Below are positions 57,965 to 64,000 of a stretch of 64,000 nucleotides of DNA, in pieces. A model generated the notes under the pieces. That model was not told where the DNA came from. It made no database searches and was given only the letters and a program-made list of their open reading frames with translations. A program made the position numbers and the translations under genes. Within the stretch, counting starts at the first letter, position 1. Every line of letters starts with the position of its first letter. Source of the stretch: Methylotenera sp. (lineage in GTDB: Bacteria; Pseudomonadota; Gammaproteobacteria; Burkholderiales; Methylophilaceae); NCBI GenBank assembly GCA_030693535.1, contig JAUYAL010000075.1:1-64000 (forward strand), in the 5' to 3' direction.

Positions 57965-58486
57965 TTAGCGCGGAATCTTTATCTGTGACTCAGAAAAATC
58001 ACCTTTTTCTGCACCTTTATGGCAAGCAGTGCAATTAGCCGCACTGCCGATGCTTTTACGTTTAAAAGTAGTGGCAGAAATTTCATCATGTTTGCTTGTA
58101 AAATAACGCGTTTCACTAATGCGCAGTGGCGTTACATTTGCTGATATTGACTGAATAATCCGGCTTGAACGGCGGTTATCTTGCTTATCTGCGCTATTCA
58201 GAGCAAGGAAACGGCTAATTTCATCACGCGTTGCCGCATCAAGGCTAGCATTCTCACCAAAATGCCTATCAAGCCCAGCCATCATTTTATTCCATGATCG
58301 TTTTGGCAATAAGCCTGGGTGGTAAAGCATGTGGCAACTAGCACATTCCGCTTTCCATTTTGCATTTGTTACCGGCGGCAATTGGCTACTACCGCCCTCA
58401 CCTTCTCTCATACCGCCACTAGCCAATAAAGCTGTGGTTGCGCTTATGCTAATAATCAACACAAAAATTTGCATCCAATTTTTCAT
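57965..58486 (-). CDS. diheme cytochrome c (DHC type)
   Basis: This 173-residue periplasmic protein has a signal peptide and two heme-binding motifs, CASCH (48-52) and CTACH (152-156), near the two ends, as in the Rhodobacter DHC family. The start at 58486 has AAGGA ten bases upstream and opens the signal peptide. It lies between an SHP-like cytochrome and the regulator. DHC is thought to pass electrons between cytochrome b561 and SHP. Confidence 0.9.
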   Translation of the reverse strand: MKNWMQIFVLIISISATTALLASGGMREGEGGSSQLPPVTNAKWKAECASCHMLYHPGLLPKRSWNKMMAGLDRHFGENASLDAATRDEISRFLALNSADKQDNRRSSRIIQSISANVTPLRISETRYFTSKHDEISATTFKRKSIGSAANCTACHKGAEKGDFSESQIKIPR

Positions 58487-58524
58487 CGCATTTTTCCTTA
58501 ACTCTAAATTTATCATGTACGTTT

Positions 58525-58947
58525 TTACTTAACACTTAAAAGATATTGTATGTAATTGCCCTTTTCCTGTAAGGTACAGTTACGCTCCAACACATCTTTG
58601 CAGTTACGACCAAACCATTTTTCAACCTTTGCCACATCGGTAAATCGCTGAGTATTAACACTTGGCGCCATCGGCTCAATCACCTTATTCGCGCGCGTTT
58701 TGCCTTGATTACGTGGGTCAGCTGTATGACAAGTTTCACAACTCACTTTTTTGCCATCGCTATGCATGCGCTCTGCTTTAAAGAAACTCGCTCCTTTATC
58801 TGCGGAAAAACCTGTAAAAGCTGGATTTTCTTGTTTTGCCTGAACGGCATACTGCTTGAGCAATTCTTGTGGAGTCGCAGCAAAAGCAATGATGCTAAAC
58901 AACAGTGTCCATGCAACAAAAGTATGTCTAATTAAATAGTTACGCAT
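58525..58947 (-). CDS. SHP-like monoheme cytochrome c (DUF1924)
   Basis: This 140-residue periplasmic protein has a signal peptide (1-24), one heme motif CETCH (70-74), and the VIEPMAPSVNTQRFTD segment typical of DUF1924. In SHP the sixth heme ligand is an Asn that can be displaced by oxygen or nitric oxide; N98 is a candidate here. C116 and C124 could form a disulfide. The start at 58947 has AAGGAG upstream and overlaps cytochrome b561 by 8 bases. An upstream in-frame start at 59010 is inside that gene. Confidence 0.88.
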   Translation of the reverse strand: MRNYLIRHTFVAWTLLFSIIAFAATPQELLKQYAVQAKQENPAFTGFSADKGASFFKAERMHSDGKKVSCETCHTADPRNQGKTRANKVIEPMAPSVNTQRFTDVAKVEKWFGRNCKDVLERNCTLQEKGNYIQYLLSVK

Positions 58948-59602
58948 TTTTGTCTCCTTGAGTTTGATTCGTGCCTGCAGTTTGAATATTGCCAGTTGGC
59001 TTAATTTCATACTGATAACCCGTCACCATCGCTTGAGCAAGTGGCGTTTTATCTTTATTTTCATGCCAAATCAAAGCGGCAATATGCACGACAACAAAAC
59101 CCAATAACAAGTAATAAATCAACTCGTGCGGTTCTTCAAAAGCATCTTCCAGCCAGGCCATATCGCCAAACCAAGCATTAAAAGGTCCCATGCTTTGCTC
59201 AATAGCAGCAAGTCCAAGTCCTGTTACTGCCATGGTAATTAACAATAGATAAACCAGTAAATAAGCACCGCTTGCCAATGGATTATGGCCAAAGCGTGGC
59301 TTAGCTTGTAGGTTGAAGTTGCGAACAGCATCCCACCAGGCGGCTGGATGCCACATATCAGAAAATCTAGCATGGCGTGGCCCAATAATGCCCCATGCCA
59401 GCCGCGCTAAAATTCCAACTACAAGCGCATAGCCAATGTAGATATGTAATTGCCAAAGCGTTTTTTCGCCAAGGCCTTTTTCAAACAATTCAGAAAGCCA
59501 GATAGTTGCCATGAGAAATAGAATGGTCAAGCCATTCCAAAGGTGGATAAAACGCAGTGCGAAGTCGTAAACTTTTTGTCTACGGTATGTGATGGTTTCC
59601 AT
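58940..59602 (-). CDS. cytochrome b561-type membrane protein
   Basis: This 220-residue multi-helix protein has His residues in its helices (RFIHLWNG, LHIYIGYAL, HELIYYLLLGFVVVHIAAL) that would bind two b hemes. It resembles the membrane cytochrome b of nickel hydrogenases and of DHC/SHP operons. It probably passes electrons from the quinone pool to the periplasmic diheme and SHP-like cytochromes encoded downstream. Confidence 0.93.
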   Translation of the reverse strand: METITYRRQKVYDFALRFIHLWNGLTILFLMATIWLSELFEKGLGEKTLWQLHIYIGYALVVGILARLAWGIIGPRHARFSDMWHPAAWWDAVRNFNLQAKPRFGHNPLASGAYLLVYLLLITMAVTGLGLAAIEQSMGPFNAWFGDMAWLEDAFEEPHELIYYLLLGFVVVHIAALIWHENKDKTPLAQAMVTGYQYEIKPTGNIQTAGTNQTQGDKNA

Positions 59603-59633
59603 TATTTGCTCCTATAGTAAGGGTATGGAGCAA

Positions 59634-59666
59634 ATTATAGATTTAGTTTCTTAAGGTATACTTAAC
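59634..59666 (-). promoter_or_regulatory. PmrA-box-like element and -10 of the cytochrome operon
   Basis: CTTAAG-N5-CTTAAC (59650-59666) matches the PmrA/QseB box (CTTAA-N6-CTTAA). A consensus TATAAT on the minus strand (59634-59639) lies 10 bases from it, so the box occupies the -35 region of the leftward promoter, as in PmrA-activated promoters. The remaining 185 bases up to 59851 show no further gene. Confidence 0.6.
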
Positions 59667-59851
59667 GGAAAATCTGATAAAAAATACTATGAATTAGGGC
59701 ATTTCTTTTAATTCAATTTTGCGAGCATCAGCTATGTGGCTTGCCTGTTAAACCATTTCGTCGTCATAAGTCATTGCTCAATGAAATAATCGTGATCTGC
59801 CGCATAATGCCATGAAATCGTTATGGATATTGGCTTGCAGGGTATGTGTTT

Positions 59852-60562
59852 CTAGTGATTGGTTTTACGCTTGAATGCGATAAAGCTTAAACCGAATAGT
59901 ATCATCGCGTAGGTTGAGGGCTCGGGAACAGCGCTTAGGACCACTTGAGGATTGTTTGAACCTCCGCCAGTGGTTATTAATCCACCTGAACCAATCACGA
60001 TGCTGCCACCTGGAGTTAATGAAGTGATGTTGGGTAATAACGTCACTCCAATTGTTTTATCCAAAGATATGCTACCGCCACTGCCGATAGTCAATATACC
60101 AGAGGGAGTTTGATTTGTACCAAGAACTCTACTTAGTGTTGTTTTACTAGTCTGCCAATGAATAAAATTTACAATAGCGCTCTGTCCAATATTAAATTTT
60201 GACCAAGTCAATATTGAATCTCGGCTGACTTGTGATAAAGCAGTTGGGCGGTTAACCACAAATGCACTCCCGATTGTTAGCATGCCTGTCAAAACTGAAA
60301 ACGTCACATTTGGTGCTGTCAATGTAAGATTATCAATAAACAAATCTCCATCTGCTGAGATGTTTATTAATGAATCTGAGGTGATAAAGCCGCCATCCAG
60401 CGTCAAGTTACCTGCACATGCAAATGAAGCACCGTCAATTAGGGATCTGGTTAAAGTGCTTGAACAATCGGTGTTGATGATGCTGGCTGTGGATGTGGCG
60501 TGAGCAGAAATCGGTAAAATTAACACCAAGCACGTTATTATAAACGAACGCAACATAAACAC
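59852..60562 (-). CDS. PEP-CTERM sorting-signal protein
   Basis: This 236-residue exported protein has a signal peptide (1-22, cleavage near AHA) and a beta-rich body with many Gly, Ser and Thr. The C-terminus is a full PEP-CTERM signal: VPEPSTYA, a hydrophobic helix, then a basic tail (FKRKTNH). It would be processed by an exosortase, which is not encoded in this window. Its function is unknown; such proteins are often linked to exopolysaccharide or floc matrices. Confidence 0.88.
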   Translation of the reverse strand: MFMLRSFIITCLVLILPISAHATSTASIINTDCSSTLTRSLIDGASFACAGNLTLDGGFITSDSLINISADGDLFIDNLTLTAPNVTFSVLTGMLTIGSAFVVNRPTALSQVSRDSILTWSKFNIGQSAIVNFIHWQTSKTTLSRVLGTNQTPSGILTIGSGGSISLDKTIGVTLLPNITSLTPGGSIVIGSGGLITTGGGSNNPQVVLSAVPEPSTYAMILFGLSFIAFKRKTNH

Positions 60563-60797
60563 TCCCCAACAATGTACGGTCTGATTTTACTAGAGCATAT
60601 ACAAATAATTATGACAAGCTGGTGAACAAGTACCTAGTTATTTTGAGGAAGCGGATTATATAAGCGACTCAGTTGCTTAAATTTCAACCTGTAAACGTAG
60701 CCTTAACGCCTCATTTCCATATTCCGCTGCGCTTCTTACATGCTACGTCGGCTCAGGCTCCATTGATTCAGTTTTTAATTCAGTCTCAAAAATCGTA

Positions 60798-61097
60798 TCA
60801 GCGATAATCATCTTCGCGCTGATGCCTAACTGCTAAAATTGTGACAATATTATTTTCTTCAATTTCAAATAACGCGACATAACCATTAGCGCCAAAGGTA
60901 ATAACCAGCTCTCTTAAAAAGGGGTTGTCTGCTTGCGCTTTTCTACAGGTGAAAGGGAATGTTTCAAGCAAACCCATTGCTTTGTTAATGGTGTCCAGCG
61001 CATGGTTTGCTGCATGAATATCCTGCTCAACCAAAAAACCATATAGCCGCTTTAAATCTTCACGCGCAGCTTTGGTGAAGCGGATTTGATAGCTCAA
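60798..61097 (-). CDS. ParE/RelE superfamily toxin
   Basis: This 99-residue protein matches the ParE fold (MSYQIRFTKAAREDLKRLYGFL, then a C-terminal VTILAVRHQREDDY with conserved Arg and His). It lies 9 bases after its antitoxin gene. ParE toxins usually poison DNA gyrase. The 235 bases to its left show nothing recognisable. Confidence 0.9.
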   Translation of the reverse strand: MSYQIRFTKAAREDLKRLYGFLVEQDIHAANHALDTINKAMGLLETFPFTCRKAQADNPFLRELVITFGANGYVALFEIEENNIVTILAVRHQREDDYR

Positions 61098-61106
61098 AAT
61101 TAATCT

Positions 61107-61376
61107 CTACTGAGCTTTGATAAGCGCTTGTTTATATATGCTGGCTAATTCAGACATGACACTTTCAGAAGAATAATATTCTTGAGTAGCTTTAGCTTCA
61201 TCACGAGAATCAATGCCACGCTTAATAAAAGCTTGTTGATGTAAACGTCGCTCAATATTAGCGCGTAAAGACTCTTCTACAAAGCTTGATAGTGTTTCAC
61301 CCGTAGCGAGCACGCTTTGTGCGGCCTCTCTTAATTTCGGCTCAACACGTAATGCAGGAATTGTGGCAGTTTTCAT
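61107..61376 (-). CDS. ParD/CopG-like antitoxin
   Basis: This 89-residue protein has an N-terminal ribbon-helix-helix pattern (ATIPALRVEPKLREAAQSVLATGETLSSFVEESLRANI) and a flexible acidic C-terminus that would bind the toxin. Antitoxin-first order and the inverted repeat upstream (61389-61408) fit an autoregulated toxin-antitoxin operon. Confidence 0.88.
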   Translation of the reverse strand: MKTATIPALRVEPKLREAAQSVLATGETLSSFVEESLRANIERRLHQQAFIKRGIDSRDEAKATQEYYSSESVMSELASIYKQALIKAQ

Positions 61377-61388
61377 TTTAAGCTCTTA

Positions 61389-61408
61389 TGTAATGCATTT
61401 GAATTACA
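61389..61408 (-). promoter_or_regulatory. likely operator of the toxin-antitoxin operon
   Basis: TGTAAT, 8 bases, ATTACA: a perfect 6-base inverted repeat 12 bases upstream of the antitoxin start codon, where an autorepressor would bind. Confidence 0.5.
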
Positions 61409-61499
61409 ATATCATAAATTTAAATGAATGTTTAGCTTTGCGCTAAGCTCGTATAAAATTAGGTGTAAATAATCGTGAATCTATAGGCAACGCTACGGC

Positions 61500-62528
61500 T
61501 TATTTGCTCACCACTGGTTTTGCATAATTAAACGCATCTGAGAAAAATGCATCATCGGCCAGCCCTGCTTGCACAAAACTAGCATGTGCCACTTCTACCA
61601 TGGCTGGTGCGCCGCAACAATACACTTCATAGTCAGCTAAACCTGTATTTGCAAAATCATCTAACACGGCTTGATGTACATAGCCTGTGCGGCCATGCCA
61701 GTTGTCTTCTGCTATAGAGTCAGATAGCACTGGTATAAATTTTATATGTGGGTATTCGCTTGCCCATGCTTCTGGCAAAGCTGGCATGTAAAGATCTTTC
61801 AAGCTATGTGCCCCCCAATATAAAGTCACCGGGCGGTTAATATTGTTGTGCAGCATGTGTTCAATAATGCCTTTAATTGGCGCAAAGCCTGTACCACCAG
61901 CAACCATAATAATAGGTTTGTTAGAATCTTCACGTAGGAAAAAACTACCGAATGGCGCTTCAATACGCAAAATGGCTTTATCTGGCATTTCGTTAAATAC
62001 ATACTCGGTAAACTGCCCGCCTGGAATCAAGCGCAAATGTAGCTCAAGCATGTTATCCACATGCGGTGCGTTGGCGAGTGAAAAGGCGCGACGATTGCCA
62101 TCTTTTAGCAGAAACTCGATATATTGCCCTGCCATAAATTTTAAATGTTCGGTGCTGGGTAATTTTAAAAACAAGGCCATCACATCATTAGAAAGCTGCT
62201 CTTTACGCTCTACGCGTGCTGGCATAATACGTGGCGGAATAACATCAGCCTTGATTTCTCGACATTCAATGGTTAAGTCAGAAAGTGGATGTGCGCAACA
62301 AAATAAAGCTTTACCTGCTGCCTTTTCCGCATCAGTCATGGCACTTGCAGCGTAATCGCCATAATCAACTTCGCCACTAATAATATTGCCCTTGCAACTA
62401 CCACAGCTACCATTACGGCATCCATATGGAATGTTAACACCCGCGACTATGGCTGATTCCAGCACAGTTTCAGAGGCTTTAGCGCTATATTTATGGCCCG
62501 TTGACTTTATTGTGACTTGATAGCTCAT
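61500..62528 (-). CDS. 2Fe-2S ferredoxin fused to NAD(P)H-flavin reductase
   Basis: This 342-residue protein has an N-terminal plant-type 2Fe-2S domain (C37, C42, C45 in CRNGSCGSCKG, and C77 or C78) joined to an FNR-type FAD (RRAFSLANAP) and NAD(P)H domain (MVAGGTGFAP). This layout occurs in AscD/RfbI (CDP-6-deoxy-glucoseen reductase) and phenol hydroxylase reductases. With no sugar or aromatic genes nearby the substrate is unclear; it may supply electrons to an oxygenase or an UbiX/UbiB-like system. Confidence 0.85.
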   Translation of the reverse strand: MSYQVTIKSTGHKYSAKASETVLESAIVAGVNIPYGCRNGSCGSCKGNIISGEVDYGDYAASAMTDAEKAAGKALFCCAHPLSDLTIECREIKADVIPPRIMPARVERKEQLSNDVMALFLKLPSTEHLKFMAGQYIEFLLKDGNRRAFSLANAPHVDNMLELHLRLIPGGQFTEYVFNEMPDKAILRIEAPFGSFFLREDSNKPIIMVAGGTGFAPIKGIIEHMLHNNINRPVTLYWGAHSLKDLYMPALPEAWASEYPHIKFIPVLSDSIAEDNWHGRTGYVHQAVLDDFANTGLADYEVYCCGAPAMVEVAHASFVQAGLADDAFFSDAFNYAKPVVSK

Positions 62529-62571
62529 TCTTAATTCTCTGTTAAATTTAAATTGTTAAAGATGTTGTTTT

Positions 62572-62967
62572 TTATTCTTCGCGATGAAACTCGCCCTCTA
62601 TCACATCATCATTCGCTGCTTTTTGCGAATAATTGGACGTTGTTTGCACGTCTTTGTTCACAGGAATAAGCAACAAAACCACTGCAATCAAATCTGTCAT
62701 CACCCCTGGTATTATTAGCAATATGCCAGCGATAATGTTACGCGCACTGCCAAATATTGCTTTGATTGGATTACCGCCTTGGTTTAAATTTTGCATCATA
62801 CGGCCAGAAAATAATAACTTTTCATCTCTAATGAGTTGTAAGCCAAGTAAAGCCATCGCGATTAAGTAAAATAATGCCCACCAGCCGTATTGATGGGCTA
62901 GCTTGATTAAAATCCAAATTTCAAGCACTGGAAAAGCAAGTAAAGCCAGTAAAAAGAATATCCGCAT
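62572..62967 (-). CDS. fxsA: FxsA membrane protein
   Basis: This 131-residue inner-membrane protein has four hydrophobic helices and the FxsA signature: LLALLAFPVLEIWILIKLA at the N-terminus, GMMQN-like SGRMMQNL, and ILLIIPGVMTDLIAVVLLLIP. FxsA counters phage T7 F-exclusion in E. coli; its normal role is unknown. It is divergent from dsbD. Confidence 0.92.
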   Translation of the reverse strand: MRIFFLLALLAFPVLEIWILIKLAHQYGWWALFYLIAMALLGLQLIRDEKLLFSGRMMQNLNQGGNPIKAIFGSARNIIAGILLIIPGVMTDLIAVVLLLIPVNKDVQTTSNYSQKAANDDVIEGEFHREE

Positions 62968-63123
62968 TAATATATAAACCTTAAATTGATTGAACGTATG
63001 ATAGCAATTGCTTATCTAATTAGATATTAAAAACAGTTTCTTGGTAGTTTGTTGTGCCAATATTCTATAATTACAAGAAGTAGCCATTAAATTTACTTCA
63101 ACTATTCAATATGGATCTAGCAG

Positions 63124-64000
63124 GTGAAAAATTTATATCTAAAACGTTTATTAAAAAACTTCATTGCCCTGTCTGCAATTGCGTTTTTGCAAATCACGTT
63201 TTTAATGGGCGCCAATGCGGCCGAATCAAGTTCTAGCTCCATCAGGAATTTACTAGTTGATGATAATGGGCCTGGCGATGTTTTGCCACCTGAAGTTGCT
63301 TTTAAACTTAATTTAATTGCAATTGATGCACAAAATATTCAAGCTAATTTCACCATTGTGCCTGGGCATTACTTGTATCGCGAGCGCATCAAATTTAGTG
63401 TGCTATCACCTAAAGAAATCAAAATATCTGGAATAAACTTGCCCTCTGGCGAAATTAAAGAGGATGCTAACTTCGGCAAGCAAGAGGTCTATCATCACGA
63501 TTTTAAAGTCAATATCAAGCTTAGCGTAGCAAGCAAGCAAGCTGTCGTTCTCAATATAAGCTACCAGGGCTGCAGTGAAAAAGGTTTGTGTTACGCGCCG
63601 ATTAAAAAAACATTATCGGTGGATACTAGCTTAACTAACCATAATACGAATCCCCCAACAACGGCAGACAATGATAACGAAACCGACAACACCACGCAGA
63701 TATTAAAATCGGGCAATCTATGGCTTGTGATTGCTGGTTTTTTTGTTGCGGGCTTATTACTTTCTCTCACGCCTTGTGTATTGCCGATGATACCGATTTT
63801 ATCGAGCATTATTGTCGGCAGTCAAAGTCAGGCCGTTAAGCCATCAAAATTACATGCATTTGGCCTATCTGTCGCTTATGTATTTGGCATGGCTTTAACC
63901 TATACATTGGCAGGTATCGCTGCAGGTCTATCTGGTGATTTACTCAGTCAATCGCTACAAAATGCTTGGGTATTGGGCGCAACCTCAGTGATATTTGTTT
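63124..64000 (+). CDS. dsbD: thiol:disulfide interchange protein DsbD (partial, 3' end outside)
   Basis: The reading frame runs off the window end; 292 codons are visible. From the GTG at 63124 it encodes a signal peptide (VKNLYLKRLL...ANAAES), the periplasmic alpha domain with the redox pair in CSEKGLC (near 144-150), and the start of the membrane domain with TPCVLPMIPI near 217. The core brings electrons from thioredoxin to periplasmic proteins. The ATG at 63111 is out of frame. TATAAT at 63066-63071 is a possible -10. No obvious ribosome binding site precedes the GTG. Confidence 0.92.
   Translation, partial: MKNLYLKRLLKNFIALSAIAFLQITFLMGANAAESSSSSIRNLLVDDNGPGDVLPPEVAFKLNLIAIDAQNIQANFTIVPGHYLYRERIKFSVLSPKEIKISGINLPSGEIKEDANFGKQEVYHHDFKVNIKLSVASKQAVVLNISYQGCSEKGLCYAPIKKTLSVDTSLTNHNTNPPTTADNDNETDNTTQILKSGNLWLVIAGFFVAGLLLSLTPCVLPMIPILSSIIVGSQSQAVKPSKLHAFGLSVAYVFGMALTYTLAGIAAGLSGDLLSQSLQNAWVLGATSVIFV

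Noticed and set aside
1..64000. tRNA genes, CRISPR arrays, insertion sequences or prophage
   Set aside because: No cloverleaf with T-arm motif, no regularly spaced repeats, and no transposase, integrase or phage structural gene was seen.

Overview
The window looks like chromosomal DNA of a low-GC betaproteobacterium of the Methylophilaceae (Methylotenera or a close relative). This is an inference from AT-rich codon use combined with betaproteobacterial gene orders: gmk-rpoZ-spoT-recG-ubiCA, kinase-phosphatase-rph-rdgB-hemW, and argH-algZR-hemCDXY. There are no rRNA or tRNA genes inside the window. The left edge does carry, on the minus strand, what appears to be the leader and tandem promoters of an rRNA operon whose 16S gene would lie just outside.

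Layout. 1-250: rRNA leader (minus). 584-3372: a secreted FecR-domain protein and a Slam-like TPR/beta-barrel outer-membrane protein with a one-base frameshift. 3605-15152: mostly housekeeping genes (tyrS, an M23 peptidase, anmK, gltA, erpA, bactofilin, argC, rpsI/rplM, fimV). 15175-22670: ubiA, ubiC, recG, a peroxiredoxin, spoT, rpoZ and gmk, all on the minus strand. 22908-41506: the most interesting block, described below. 41663-47482: yicC, a Ser/Thr kinase and PP2C phosphatase, rph, rdgB, a small conserved ORF, and hemW. 47493-55719: a LysM/TPR FimV-like protein, argH, an AlgZ/AlgR-type two-component pair, and hemC-hemD-hemX-hemY (hemY short). 55941-59602: a five-gene minus-strand operon with cytochrome b561, an SHP-like cytochrome, a diheme cytochrome and a QseBC/PmrAB-like two-component pair. 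59852-64000: a PEP-CTERM protein, a ParDE-type toxin-antitoxin pair, a 2Fe-2S flavin reductase, fxsA and the start of dsbD.

The core of interest is 22.9-41.5 kb, which holds two unequal versions of the ATP-grasp / alpha-E / transglutaminase-like system. Locus A has two transglutaminase-fold genes (minus) divergent from separate ATP-grasp and alpha-E genes, a VOC-fold protein with an HPPD-like metal-ligand pattern, and a 1117-residue transglutaminase plus DUF2126 amidoligase fusion, followed by ppc. Locus B has a transglutaminase and a fused ATP-grasp/alpha-E gene (minus), divergent from the Anbu proteasome-like peptidase. The 361-bp gap of locus A contains sigma-54 (-24/-12) promoter sequences facing outward in both directions. 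Between them are two NtrC-like dyads 32 bp apart. amtB, between the loci, also has a -24/-12-like sequence. I infer that locus A (probably with ppc) and amtB are nitrogen-controlled, and that the system makes or processes an amide-linked peptide or metabolite; its substrate is unknown.

Other points: hemW has no ATG, GTG or TTG start ahead of its radical-SAM cysteines and may start at AUU. HemY is only its N-terminal membrane part. The cytochrome operon has a PmrA-box-like direct repeat overlapping its promoter, and that operon encodes a PmrA/QseB-like regulator.
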